From Intrasporangium calvum (lineage in GTDB: Bacteria; Actinomycetota; Actinomycetes; Actinomycetales; Dermatophilaceae): 42,521 nucleotides of DNA. Where the stretch lies: assembly GCF_028446585.1 (NCBI RefSeq), contig NZ_JAPFQL010000014.1:1-42521 (forward strand), written 5' to 3'. Under the pieces are notes generated by a model. It did not search any database. It worked only from the letters and a program-made list of their open reading frames with translations, and had not been told where the DNA came from. This document shows positions 33,351 through 41,621 of the stretch, piece after piece (position 1 is the first letter of the stretch; every line of letters begins with the position of its first letter). The translations under genes and the position numbers were made by a program.

Positions 33351-34817
33351 ATGCCGACGCGCGTGGCAGGCGATCGCATCAACGAGTCCATCGATGCAGC
33401 GGCCCGGGACTTCGCCTCCCTGCCGCCCGATCGGCCGGTGCGCCTGGCCAAGCGGACCTCGAACCTGTTCCGCCACGGGACAGCCCGCAACGGCGTCCGG
33501 ACCGGCCTCGACCTCTCCGCGTTCCGCGGCGTCTTCGAGATCGACCGCGAGGCGCGGACAGCGCGCGTCGGAGGGTTGACGACCTACGAGGAGCTCGTCG
33601 ACGGACTGCTGCCAATCGGACTCGTGCCCCTCGTCGTGCCCCAACTGCGCACGATCACGATCGGCGGGGCGGTGACCGGCCTGGGGATCGAGGCGTCGTC
33701 GTTCCGCAACGGGCTGCCCCACGAGTCGGTTCTCGAGATGCGGGTGCTGACCGGTGGTGGGGACGGTCGCGGCGAGGTGGTCACGGCGACCGCGGACAAC
33801 GAGCACGCGCAGCTGTTCCGGACCTTCCCCAACTCCTACGGCTCTCTCGGCTACGTCCTCGACCTCGTCATCGAGCTCGAGCCGGCCTCGCCCTACGTCG
33901 CCCTCCGCCACATCCGGTTCGACTCCGTCGAGGCGCTGACGAGAGCCGTCGCAGGCGTCCTCGCGAGCCGCGCCTGGGACGGCCACCGGGTGGACTTCGT
34001 CGACGGTGTGGTGTTCGGCGCGCGCGAGGCCTATCTGACTCTCGGTCGCTGGTCCGACCGCGTCGAAGGGCAGCCCGGACCGAGCGACTACACCCGCGAG
34101 CACATCTACTACCGCTCCATCCAGGAGCGCCGGACCGACGTCCTCACCGCGCGCGACTACCTGTGGCGCTGGGACACCGACTGGTTCTGGTGCTCCGCGG
34201 CCTTCGGGGCCCAGCACCCGGCGATCCGCCGCCTCTGGCCCAAGGACAAGCTGCGCAGCGACGTGTACTGGCGCATCGTCGCCTTCGAGCAGCGACACGG
34301 AGTGATGGCCGCCGTCGACGCCAGGAGGGGCCGGCCTCCCCGGGAGCGCGTCATCCAGGACGTCGAGATCCCGCTCGACCGGACCGCCGACTTCCTCACC
34401 TGGTTCCTCGAGCACGTGCCGATCGACCCGATCTGGGTGTGCCCCATCCAGCTGCGCAGGAAGGGCGCGAGCGCGACCGAGCCCAGCGGCATACGGCCGA
34501 CGACTGCAGACCCGACCGACCCCGGGAGCCCGCCCTGGCCCCTCTACCCGCTGCGCCCCGACGTGCCCTACGTCAACGTGGGGTTCTGGTCCTCCGTCGA
34601 GATCCAGCCCGGCGCTCGCGAGGGTGACGTCAACCGGGCCATCGAGGCGAAGGTCACCGAGCTGGGCGGGCACAAGTCCCTCTACTCCGACGCGTACTAC
34701 GACGAGGGGACGTTCGCGCGCCTCTACGGCGGCGGGGCCAGCGCCGCCGCCAAACGCCGCTACGACCCGCATGGACGCTTCCCCACCCTCTACGAGAAGG
34801 CGGTTCAGGCACGATGA
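33351..34817 (+). CDS. bfaB: FAD-dependent oxidoreductase for 10-methyl fatty acids (BfaB/TmsA-like)
   Basis: 488 residues. The N-terminal half is a PCMH-type FAD-binding domain (AKRTSNLFRHG, TARVGGLTTYEELVDGLL, TITIGGAVTGLGIEASSFRN), the rest a FAD-linked oxidase C-terminal region ending in YVNVGFW and LYSDAYYDE. Its stop overlaps the start of a cyclopropane-synthase-like methyltransferase. This gene pair is known from mycobacteria and other actinobacteria as the system making 10-methyl-branched acids such as tuberculostearate: the methyltransferase forms the methylene intermediate and this enzyme reduces it. A repeat copy sits in the variable loop before WPLYPL. Upstream in-frame ATGs exist but add unrelated sequence. 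Confidence 0.8.
   Translation: MPTRVAGDRINESIDAAARDFASLPPDRPVRLAKRTSNLFRHGTARNGVRTGLDLSAFRGVFEIDREARTARVGGLTTYEELVDGLLPIGLVPLVVPQLRTITIGGAVTGLGIEASSFRNGLPHESVLEMRVLTGGGDGRGEVVTATADNEHAQLFRTFPNSYGSLGYVLDLVIELEPASPYVALRHIRFDSVEALTRAVAGVLASRAWDGHRVDFVDGVVFGAREAYLTLGRWSDRVEGQPGPSDYTREHIYYRSIQERRTDVLTARDYLWRWDTDWFWCSAAFGAQHPAIRRLWPKDKLRSDVYWRIVAFEQRHGVMAAVDARRGRPPRERVIQDVEIPLDRTADFLTWFLEHVPIDPIWVCPIQLRRKGASATEPSGIRPTTADPTDPGSPPWPLYPLRPDVPYVNVGFWSSVEIQPGAREGDVNRAIEAKVTELGGHKSLYSDAYYDEGTFARLYGGGASAAAKRRYDPHGRFPTLYEKAVQAR
34481..34496 (-). repeat. 16-bp dispersed repeat, copy 10 (exact, inside gene)
   Basis: GCCCAGCGGCATACGG on the plus strand inside the FAD oxidoreductase gene, read as EPSGIR in a Pro/Thr-rich, poorly conserved loop. 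Confidence 0.9.
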
Positions 34818-36085
34818 CGATCTCCGTAGGTGAGGCATTCGAGCGCATCCTCGGCCGGGATGCAGGCATGCGGGTCGTTGCCTGGGACGGCTCCTCCGGC
34901 GGCCCCGACGACGGCCTGACGATCCGACTGCACTCGCCCCGCGCCGTCAGCTACCTGCTGACCGCACCGGGCGAGCTCGGTGCGGCCCGCGCCTACCTCC
35001 AGGGCGAGCTGAGCATCGACGGGATGGACGAGGCCAACCCCTACGAGGTCCTCAAGCACCTGGGCGTCGACGTCAGTGCCAGGCTCCCGGCCTGGCGTGA
35101 CCTGCGCGACCTCGTCGGCGTGGTCCGGTCGACGGGCCTCACCGTCCCTGAGCTCCCGCCCGAGGAGACCCCCGGACAGCTTCGGCGGCTCGCCTCGGGG
35201 CTGCGACACGGGCGGCAGCGGGACGCCGAGGCGATCAGCCACCACTACGACGTCGGCAACGACTTCTACGAGCACGTCCTCGGCCCGTCGATGACCTACA
35301 CGTGTGCCGTCTTCGAGACCCCCGAGACGACGCTCGAGGACGCCCAGTTCGCCAAGTACGACCTCGTCGCGCGCAAGCTCGGTCTCGAGCCCGGCATGCG
35401 CCTGCTCGACGTCGGCTGCGGGTGGGGCGGCATGGTGCGGCACGCCGTCAAGCACTACGGCGTGACCGCGCTGGGCGTCACGCTGTCCCTCGCGCAGGCC
35501 ACGTGGGCCCGGGAGGCCATCCGGCGCGACGGGCTGGAGGGACGGGCCGAGGTGCGACACGCCGACTACCGGGACGTGACGGAGCGCGGTTTTGACGCCG
35601 TCAGCTCGATCGGGCTGACCGAGCACATCGGGGTGAAGAACTATCCCGCCTACTTCCGCTTCCTGCGCGACCACCTGAGGGACGAGGGTCGACTGCTCAA
35701 CCACTGCATCACCCGCCCCGACAACAAGCACCCCGGGCTGCCGACGCGTGGCTTCATCAACCGCTACGTCTTCCCCGACGGCGAGCTGACCGGCTCGGGC
35801 CACATCGTCGAGGTCATGGAGGACGCAGGCCTCGAGGTGAAGCACCACGAGAACCTGCGCGAGCACTACGCCCTGACGCTCGCCGCCTGGAGCGCCAACC
35901 TGGCGAAGCACTGGGACGACTGCGTCGCCCTGGCCGGCCTGCGACGGGCGCGGGTGTGGGGTCTCTACCTCGCCGGTTCACGAGTCGGCTTCGAGGACAA
36001 CGGCGTGCAGCTGCACCAGGTTCTCGCGACGCGCACGAGCGCAGCGGGCGCCTCGGGCTACCCGCTGCGGCCGTCCTTCACGTGA
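34814..36085 (+). CDS. bfaA: Cyclopropane-synthase-like fatty acid methyltransferase (BfaA/TmsB-like)
   Basis: 423 residues. The N-terminal ~130 residues form the lipid-binding cap; ISHHYDVGNDFYEHVLGPSM (about 141-160) is the cyclopropane-synthase signature and LLDVGCGWGG (197-206) the SAM-binding motif I; GLTEHIG carries the conserved glutamate. The enzyme methylates the double bond of unsaturated phospholipid acyl chains. The ATGA overlap with the FAD oxidoreductase gene and the pairing identify it as the 10-methylene/10-methyl fatty acid methyltransferase (UfaA1 type) rather than a cyclopropane synthase; this is inference from context. Confidence 0.84.
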   Translation: MTISVGEAFERILGRDAGMRVVAWDGSSGGPDDGLTIRLHSPRAVSYLLTAPGELGAARAYLQGELSIDGMDEANPYEVLKHLGVDVSARLPAWRDLRDLVGVVRSTGLTVPELPPEETPGQLRRLASGLRHGRQRDAEAISHHYDVGNDFYEHVLGPSMTYTCAVFETPETTLEDAQFAKYDLVARKLGLEPGMRLLDVGCGWGGMVRHAVKHYGVTALGVTLSLAQATWAREAIRRDGLEGRAEVRHADYRDVTERGFDAVSSIGLTEHIGVKNYPAYFRFLRDHLRDEGRLLNHCITRPDNKHPGLPTRGFINRYVFPDGELTGSGHIVEVMEDAGLEVKHHENLREHYALTLAAWSANLAKHWDDCVALAGLRRARVWGLYLAGSRVGFEDNGVQLHQVLATRTSAAGASGYPLRPSFT

Positions 36086-36091
36086 GGGGCG

Positions 36092-36604
36092 TCAGCCCAT
36101 CCCGCCCAGGTCGACGTTGTAGGCCTCGTAGACGAGGTCGCCGCCGGCCTGCCGGTGCCGGATGAGCCGGCCGACGAGCGTCGTCAGCTCCTCCCGCAGG
36201 GCGGTCAGGTCCGCCACGTGGCCGTCGCGCTCGAGCGCGGCGAGGTGACCGTGGATCTGGTCGCGCAAGGCCTCGTGCTCGGTCAGCAGCCGGCTCACCG
36301 CGCCGCTCAGCCGGGGGGCACTGCGCTTGGCCCGGTCGTAGATCCCGCCGGGGCTCTCGGTGATGGTGATGTGTTCGTCGAAGTCGTGGGCCAGCTCGGT
36401 CAGCGCGGCCCGAACCCGCTCGCGCCAGGCCCCGCCTTGCGCGATGGGGGACTCGAGTGCCCGGTCGACGCTCTGGACCGCGTCACGCAGCTCCGCTCGG
36501 TGGGCTCGCACGCGCTCGATGTGCTCGGTGAACTCGCCGTTCGGCGTCGAGTCAGTCGCAACCTGCGCGTCGGGGAACATCGTGGTGTCTGAACTGGCAT
36601 CCAT
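36092..36604 (-). CDS. Hemerythrin-like (HHE) domain protein
   Basis: 170 residues, all helical. Metal-binding candidates appear in the expected spacing: EHIERVRAHRAEL, FDEHITITESPGGIYD, LLTEHEALRDQIHGHL and RHRQAGGDLVYEAYNVDLGG. Hemerythrin-like proteins bind a di-iron centre and sense or carry oxygen or NO. Start at 36604, preceded by GGAGGAGG. It lies 96 bp downstream of the CsoR-family gene on the same strand and may share its transcript. Confidence 0.75.
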   Translation of the reverse strand: MDASSDTTMFPDAQVATDSTPNGEFTEHIERVRAHRAELRDAVQSVDRALESPIAQGGAWRERVRAALTELAHDFDEHITITESPGGIYDRAKRSAPRLSGAVSRLLTEHEALRDQIHGHLAALERDGHVADLTALREELTTLVGRLIRHRQAGGDLVYEAYNVDLGGMG

Positions 36605-36700
36605 GGTGGCCTCCTCCGGGTGCCTTCCATGGTCGTCCTCGCGTGCACGTGCGTCCACCCCCCGGCGACGACTTCTCGACGCTGCGGTGTGACGTTGCCC

Positions 36701-36988
<288 letters not shown>

Positions 36989-37002
36989 CTAGTTTGGCTC
37001 AC

Positions 37003-37022
37003 ATGATACCCCCGCGGGTATC
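37003..37022 (-). promoter_or_regulatory. CsoR-family operator and promoter
   Basis: GATACCC (37005-37011) and GGGTATC (37016-37022) are perfect 7-bp half-sites around CCGC, the G/C-tract palindrome recognised by CsoR-family repressors. On the minus strand it overlaps TATCAT (37008-37003), a TANNNT box about 42 nt before the CsoR-family ATG. Confidence 0.75.
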
Positions 37023-37102
37023 AATCTGACCTGGTCGGCTCGGGACCAGTGTGACGGACGACCCCCTTGCCACGTCGACGCCCCGCGAGCCAAGGTGGCG
37101 GC

Positions 37103-37927
37103 ATGGAATCCACCGAACTGTCGTTCGAAGGCCATGCAGGGAAGGTCGTCGGCCGCCGCTGGGCCGACGACGCGCGGGGAGAGCCGGACTACGTGGTCAT
37201 CCTCGTCCACGGCTACGGAGAGCACTCGGGCCGCTATGAGCACGTCGCCGCGCGTCTCGTCGGTGACGGTGCCGCGGTCTATGCCATCGACCATGTGGGG
37301 CACGGGCAGAGCGAGGGGGAGCCCGTCCTCATCGACAGCTTCCAGGAGGTCGAGGAGGACGTCCACGTCCTCGAGTCGCTGGCGCGGACGGACCACCCGA
37401 CCGTCCCCGTGGTCCTCATCGGGCACTCCATGGGCGGGCTCATCGCCGCGCGCTACGCCCAGCGGTGGGGCGATGGCCTGGGGGCCATCGTGCTGTCCGC
37501 GCCGGTCCTCGGACAGTGGCGCGCCGCGGATGCCCTCCTCGCAGCGGACGAGATCCCGGACGTGCCGATCGACCCGAGCACCCTCAGCCGGGACCCCGCG
37601 GTCGGCGAGGCCTACGTCGCCGACCCGCTCGTCTGGCACGGAACCTTCAAGCGCCGCACCCTCGAGGCGATCCAGGAGGCCCTGCGGATGATCGCCGCGG
37701 CCGGCCCGGTCGACGACCCCATCCTCTGGCTGCACGGCGAAGCGGACGAGCTCGTGCCGCTGGCCGACACCAAGGCGGGCTGGGCGTCCCTCGCCGGGCG
37801 CCACGCCTCCGCGAAGTCCTACCCGGGCGCACGTCACGAGATCTTCAACGAGACGAACCAGGACGAGGTCCTGGACGACGTCGTCGAGTTCATCCGCGCG
37901 AACGTCAGGTCCCCTAGGCGCGCCTGA
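37103..37927 (+). CDS. Alpha/beta hydrolase, monoacylglycerol lipase/lysophospholipase type
   Basis: 274 residues. VHGYGEHSGRY (35-45) is the oxyanion-region signature of monoglyceride lipases, and the nucleophile is Ser109 in GHSMGG; GEADELVPL and the final GARHEIFNE supply the Asp and His. Probable role: hydrolysis of monoacylglycerol or lysophospholipid in the cytoplasm. ATG at 37103. The 3' end overlaps the convergent methyltransferase gene by 14 bp. The divergent gap to the CsoR-family gene holds the operator, but a link to sulfur stress is not shown. Confidence 0.87.
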   Translation: MESTELSFEGHAGKVVGRRWADDARGEPDYVVILVHGYGEHSGRYEHVAARLVGDGAAVYAIDHVGHGQSEGEPVLIDSFQEVEEDVHVLESLARTDHPTVPVVLIGHSMGGLIAARYAQRWGDGLGAIVLSAPVLGQWRAADALLAADEIPDVPIDPSTLSRDPAVGEAYVADPLVWHGTFKRRTLEAIQEALRMIAAAGPVDDPILWLHGEADELVPLADTKAGWASLAGRHASAKSYPGARHEIFNETNQDEVLDDVVEFIRANVRSPRRA

Positions 37928-38531
37928 GCACGACGACCGTGTCGAGAGCCTCGCGTGGTCCCTCGTCGGTCTCGACCGGCCGGACCCGGATGTCCGCATG
38001 CTCCACGACCACCGGCAGCCCGTCGACCGCGTCCACCACCTCGTCGGGGTCGTAGAGCACGTCGCGCGAGCTCGGCCCGCCCCAACCCTCCGTGAGGTTG
38101 CGACCGGCGTGACCGATGACAACGACGCGTCCACCTGGACGAGCCGCCTCGACGCCGTGGCGCAGGGCCGCCTTCAGCTCGGCAGCCGGCAGCTGGAGAT
38201 AGCAGAACAGCACGAGGTCGTATGCCGCTGGGCCGCCTGGCGCGGGCACCGTGGCGTCCCCGACGAGCGGGGTCAACCGCCCCGCCTCCGCGCCGAGCAC
38301 CGCCTCAGCCCGGGCCCGCATCCGCTCCACGGCCACCCCGGAGAAGTCGACCGCCGTCACCGTCCACCCCTCCTGGACGAGCCAGATCGCGTTGCGGCCC
38401 TCACCGGCAGCGATGTCGATGGCCGTGCCGGGCGTCAGGGGCCGGACGATCTCCTCGACGAACCGGTTCGGCTCGGCCGACCAGACCAGCTCCGTCGCGT
38501 CGTACCGCTCGTCCCAGTCCTTGGCGTCCAT
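37914..38531 (-). CDS. Class I SAM-dependent methyltransferase
   Basis: 205 residues. Motif I is AIDIAAGEGRNAIW (37-50), motif II VTAVDFSGVAVE and the post-II strand AAYDLVLFCYLQLP (about 102-115). Small methyltransferases of this form (TehB/thiopurine-like) act on small molecules such as metalloids, halides or phenols; the substrate is unknown. GGAAGG precedes the ATG. A one-mismatch copy of the 16-bp repeat encodes GPAAYD, leading straight into the conserved YDLV. Confidence 0.85.
   Translation of the reverse strand: MDAKDWDERYDATELVWSAEPNRFVEEIVRPLTPGTAIDIAAGEGRNAIWLVQEGWTVTAVDFSGVAVERMRARAEAVLGAEAGRLTPLVGDATVPAPGGPAAYDLVLFCYLQLPAAELKAALRHGVEAARPGGRVVVIGHAGRNLTEGWGGPSSRDVLYDPDEVVDAVDGLPVVVEHADIRVRPVETDEGPREALDTVVVLRRA
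38218..38233 (+). repeat. 16-bp dispersed repeat, copy 11 (one mismatch, inside gene)
   Basis: TCGTATGCCGCTGGGC, differing in the first base, within the methyltransferase gene. The T keeps the Asp codon of YDLV. Confidence 0.85.
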
Positions 38532-38593
38532 CTCTTGCCTTCCTCTGCAGGTCTCTCGGGTGTCGCTGACCCGTCCATTGTGGGCCGCGGCGC

Positions 38594-38608
38594 CTGCCGG
38601 TCCGGCAG
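38594..38608. promoter_or_regulatory. Palindrome in divergent methyltransferase-flavodoxin gap
   Basis: CTGCCGG T CCGGCAG, a perfect 7-bp inverted repeat between the two divergent starts. Could be an operator or a chance GC-rich palindrome. Confidence 0.25.
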
Positions 38609-38654
38609 TGCGTCTGATGCGTCACGATCCGGCGCGGGGCGGGCGCGGGCGTCC

Positions 38655-38660
38655 TAGCGT
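38655..38660 (+). promoter_or_regulatory. Candidate -10 box for flavodoxin gene
   Basis: TAGCGT (TANNNT), placing the 5' end near 38666, about 24 nt before the ATG at 38690. The same hexamer precedes the LysM and DUF1992 genes. Confidence 0.4.
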
Positions 38661-38689
38661 GGCCGGTGGAGAACCAAGGGGGTTGGCCC

Positions 38690-39220
38690 ATGAAGGCGCT
38701 CATCATCCACGAGTCCCTCTTCGGCAACACCAAGGGCGTTGCCGAGGCCATCAAGCGGGGACTGACGCGCGACAAGCCGGACGCCGCGAGCCTCGTCCGC
38801 TCGGACGAGGCACCCGGCGTCATCCCGGAGGAGGTGAGCCTGCTCATTGTCGGCGGACCGACCCATGCCTTCAGCATGACCCGCGAGTCGACCCGTCAGG
38901 ATGCCAGGACCAAGGGCGCGAAGGAGCACGTCCGGCTCGGGATCCGCGAGTGGGTCGAGGCCGTCGTGCCTCGCCCGGAGCTGCCGGTCCTCACCTTCGA
39001 CACCCGCGTCAAGGTCCGGCTCATGCCGGGGTCGGCCGCGAAGTCGGCCGCGAAGGCTCTGCGGGCGCGCGGCTTCCGCCGCGCCGAGCAGGGCGAGACC
39101 TTCTGGGTGGCGGACACCGACGGGCCGCTCAACGAGGGCGAGCTCGAACGCGCCGAGGCGTGGGGCGAGGAGCTGGGCGCTCGCGCCGACCTGCGACCCG
39201 GCGCGCCAGCCGGGCGCTGA
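38690..39220 (+). CDS. Flavodoxin-family protein
   Basis: 176 residues. The phosphate-binding loop SLFGNTKGVAEAI (about 9-21) and the GGPTHAFSM loop around 52-60 fit a flavodoxin fold that binds FMN. The C-terminal part resembles the actinobacterial group annotated flavodoxin/nitric oxide synthase-like. It would carry electrons in the cytoplasm; its partner is unknown. AAGGGGG upstream supports the ATG at 38690; a GTG at 38666 is a possible leaderless start adding eight residues. Confidence 0.82.
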   Translation: MKALIIHESLFGNTKGVAEAIKRGLTRDKPDAASLVRSDEAPGVIPEEVSLLIVGGPTHAFSMTRESTRQDARTKGAKEHVRLGIREWVEAVVPRPELPVLTFDTRVKVRLMPGSAAKSAAKALRARGFRRAEQGETFWVADTDGPLNEGELERAEAWGEELGARADLRPGAPAGR

Positions 39221-39223
39221 CCG

Positions 39224-40168
39224 TCAGCGGGGAAGGGCCGCCAGCCACGGCTCGACGATGGCCACGAACCGCTCGGGCACCTCGAGCTGCGGGGTGTGAC
39301 CGACGCCGGCGAGCCATTCCGTCTGCCAGTGCGGGTTGGCCGCCGCGAGCCTGCGCGCGGCGGCCACCGCCACGAGGCGGTCCTCCTCCCCGTGGATGAG
39401 CAGAACCGGGGCGGTGACGGCGCGGATGAGGTCGGCATAGGACCGGCCCCGGCGCAGCACCGTCAGCAGTGACCGCGCCGCCCGGAGGAACTCCGCCTCG
39501 GCCCGTGGCAGGCTGTCCCGGTAGGCGAGGAGGGCGGCACCGGCCTCGAGCACCGCGGCATCGGCGCGAGCCGCGTCGGCGAAACAGAGCCGGATCGTGC
39601 CCGCCACCCGTTGTCGGGTCGAGTAGCGCTGGCGCATCCGCGCGAGGAACTGCTCGCCGACGACCGGCGTGGCGTAGAGGCCGAACTGCACGGCGACCAT
39701 CCGGTCGAGCGTGCTGAGACCGGTCGGCACCGACGGGTCGACGAGCACGAGCCCCACGACTCGCTCCGGCTGCGAATGGGCCAGCAGCAGCGACACCATC
39801 CCGCCCATCGAGTTCCCGACGAGCACGGCCGGCTCACCGACCACCTCGTCGATGAACCGTCCGAGCAGGGCTGCATTGGCGCGGACGCCGGTGTCGCGAC
39901 CGGCTGCCGGAGTGAGTCCAAACCCCGGCAGGTCGAGCGCCACGACCCGCCGGCCCTCGGCGAGCGCCGGCGCGACCTGCACCCAGTTGAGGTGCGACCC
40001 GCCCAGACCGTGGACGAGGACGAGCGGCGCCCCAGCGGGAGCGGGCCCAGCGGCATCCGGCGCGGCGAAGTCGACCCAGTGCACCGGCCCGCCCAGGTCC
40101 ACGACCCGGCTCGCACCGCCCCACGGCTCGGCGAGCCCGGTCGGCGCCTCGGCGTGCAGTGCGGTCAT
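39224..40168 (-). CDS. Alpha/beta-fold hydrolase
   Basis: 314 residues. VHGLGGSHLNW (52-62) is the oxyanion loop; the nucleophile is Ser120 in VGNSMGG; HGEEDRLV and AGVGHTPQLE supply Asp and His. An ester- or C-C-bond hydrolase; substrate unknown. An upstream TAGATT box ends 7 nt before the ATG, suggesting a leaderless mRNA. The stop is 3 bp from the flavodoxin stop. A one-mismatch version of the 16-bp repeat encodes PDAAGP in the linker before the first core strand. Confidence 0.85.
   Translation of the reverse strand: MTALHAEAPTGLAEPWGGASRVVDLGGPVHWVDFAAPDAAGPAPAGAPLVLVHGLGGSHLNWVQVAPALAEGRRVVALDLPGFGLTPAAGRDTGVRANAALLGRFIDEVVGEPAVLVGNSMGGMVSLLLAHSQPERVVGLVLVDPSVPTGLSTLDRMVAVQFGLYATPVVGEQFLARMRQRYSTRQRVAGTIRLCFADAARADAAVLEAGAALLAYRDSLPRAEAEFLRAARSLLTVLRRGRSYADLIRAVTAPVLLIHGEEDRLVAVAAARRLAAANPHWQTEWLAGVGHTPQLEVPERFVAIVEPWLAALPR
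40045..40060 (-). repeat. 16-bp dispersed repeat, copy 12 (one mismatch, inside gene)
   Basis: GCCCAGCGGCATCCGG on the plus strand (A to C at 40057), in an Ala/Pro linker of the hydrolase gene. Confidence 0.7.
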
Positions 40169-40175
40169 GACGGCA

Positions 40176-40181
40176 AATCTA
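40176..40181 (-). promoter_or_regulatory. Candidate -10 box for leaderless hydrolase transcript
   Basis: Minus-strand TAGATT ends 7 nt before the ATG at 40168. The neighbouring stretch 40182-40344 has no convincing gene, only a short frame ending AEIERAHERRRRAELRTPG that may be a gene remnant. Confidence 0.4.
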
Positions 40182-40344
40182 GCCCGGCGTCCGCAGCTCG
40201 GCCCGCCGGCGTCTCTCGTGGGCCCGCTCGATCTCGGCCATGACCCGCCCGAGGTCGAGGTCGGGGGCGGCTGCTCAATCGGCGTGAGCAGGCTGAGCGG
40301 GTATGTCTTGATCGACAGCCTCGGCGGCGCAGTCTCCGAGCGCC

Positions 40345-40737
40345 TCAGGGTCGGAGCCGCTGCTCGACGAGGCCGACGAGGTTGCCCTCGGAGTCCTTGA
40401 CGAAGGCCATCCACTCGTCGGTCCCGGCCGGCCCCAGCGTGTCGTCGTCGTGCCCGAAGATGACATGGGGCTCCGTCTCGACGTGGACGCCCGAGCCGCG
40501 GAGCCGCTCCACGGTCGCGTCGATGTCGTCGACCGGCAGGTAGATGAGGGCGCTCGGCGCACCCCGGTCGAGGAGCAGGCGCACGCCACCCAGGTCGAAG
40601 AAGACGAGCCCGGGCGGGTCGAACGTCGCCACGGGACCGGCGCCGAGGAGGTCCGCATAGAAGCCCGAGGCCCGAGCCAGGTCCTCGGCCCGCTGGGCGA
40701 CCTGGACGAGTCCCGACCGGTTGGTGCCCTCGTGCAT
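40345..40737 (-). CDS. VOC-superfamily (glyoxalase-like) protein
   Basis: 130 residues forming two beta-alpha-beta-beta-beta units: LVQVAQRAEDLARASGFYAD with LLGAGPVATF, then LIYLPVDDIDATVERLRGSG and WMAFVKDSEGNLVGLVEQ. The final Glu of the second unit is a usual metal ligand; the N-terminal unit has Gln in place of the usual His. Metal-dependent lyases, dioxygenases and resistance proteins share this fold, so no function can be given. GAAGGG lies before the ATG at 40737. Confidence 0.82.
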   Translation of the reverse strand: MHEGTNRSGLVQVAQRAEDLARASGFYADLLGAGPVATFDPPGLVFFDLGGVRLLLDRGAPSALIYLPVDDIDATVERLRGSGVHVETEPHVIFGHDDDTLGPAGTDEWMAFVKDSEGNLVGLVEQRLRP

Positions 40738-40817
40738 CGCGTCTGCCCTTCGTCGTCGCGGACCTGCGGCCAACGGTAGTCGTGATCCCGCGGGGGCGGT
40801 CGAGGAGAATGGCCGCC

Positions 40818-41621
40818 ATGAGCGAGCATCGACCGGTCGAGACGTGGCTGACCGACATGGACGGCGTGCTAGTCCACGAGGAGCAGGCGATCCCCGGGGC
40901 GGCCGATTTCGTCCAGGCGCTGCAGGCCTCGGGCAAGCGCTTCCTCGTCCTGACGAACAACTCGATCTTCACCCCCCGCGACCTGCGCGCCCGACTGCTC
41001 GCCAGCGGCATCGACGTGCCCGAGGACGCCCTGTGGACGTCGGCGCTGGCAACGGCGCAGTTCCTCGCCGACCAGCGCGGTGGTGGCAGCGCCTACGTCG
41101 TCGGGGAGGCGGGGCTGCTGACGGCGATGCACGACATCGGCTTCGTCATGACCGAGCGCGACCCGGACTACGTCGTGCTCGGGGAGACGCGGACCTACTC
41201 CTTCGAGTCGATCACCAGGGCGATCCGGCTCATCGAGAAGGGCGCCCGGTTCATCGCGACCAACCCCGACCCGAGCGGGCCGAGCCCCTTCGGCACGCTG
41301 CCGGCGACCGGGTCGGTCGCTGCGCTCATCTCCACCGCCACGGGCCGCCAGCCCTACTACGTCGGCAAGCCGAACCCGCTCATGATGCGCAGCGCGCTCA
41401 ACCGCCTCGACGCCCACTCCGAGACCACGATCATGGTCGGCGACCGGATGGACACCGACATCATCTCCGGGCTCGAGGCCGGCCTGCGCACCGTCCTCGT
41501 CCTCACCGGGTCGACGCGCCGCGAGCAGGTCGAGACGTTCCCCTACCGGCCGAGCCGGATCGTCGATTCCGTCGCCGACCTCATCCGCTTCGTCGACCAC
41601 GGGAAGCCGGCCACCCACTGA
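40818..41621 (+). CDS. HAD-superfamily phosphatase, subfamily IIA (NagD-like)
   Basis: 267 residues. DMDGVLVHEEQAIPGA holds the nucleophile and acid aspartates (D13, D15), VLTNNS is motif II, KPNPLM motif III and VGDRMDTDI motif IV; the cap lies between, as in NagD. Such enzymes dephosphorylate small sugar or nucleotide phosphates. GAGGAG at 40802-40807 supports the ATG at 40818 over the one at 40809. The 3' end overlaps the convergent DUF1992 gene by 41 bp. Confidence 0.88.
   Translation: MSEHRPVETWLTDMDGVLVHEEQAIPGAADFVQALQASGKRFLVLTNNSIFTPRDLRARLLASGIDVPEDALWTSALATAQFLADQRGGGSAYVVGEAGLLTAMHDIGFVMTERDPDYVVLGETRTYSFESITRAIRLIEKGARFIATNPDPSGPSPFGTLPATGSVAALISTATGRQPYYVGKPNPLMMRSALNRLDAHSETTIMVGDRMDTDIISGLEAGLRTVLVLTGSTRREQVETFPYRPSRIVDSVADLIRFVDHGKPATH

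Noticed and set aside
37151-37166. Possible further repeat copy (GCCGCTGGGC core) in the monoacylglycerol-lipase-like gene
   Set aside because: Only the GC-rich half matches; the diagnostic CGTAT part is absent, so it is likely chance.
40179-40274. A minus-strand frame of about 30 codons ending AEIERAHERRRRAELRTPG
   Set aside because: It looks like a real helical tail, but has an in-frame stop just upstream and no start or family match; too little to call a gene or pseudogene.
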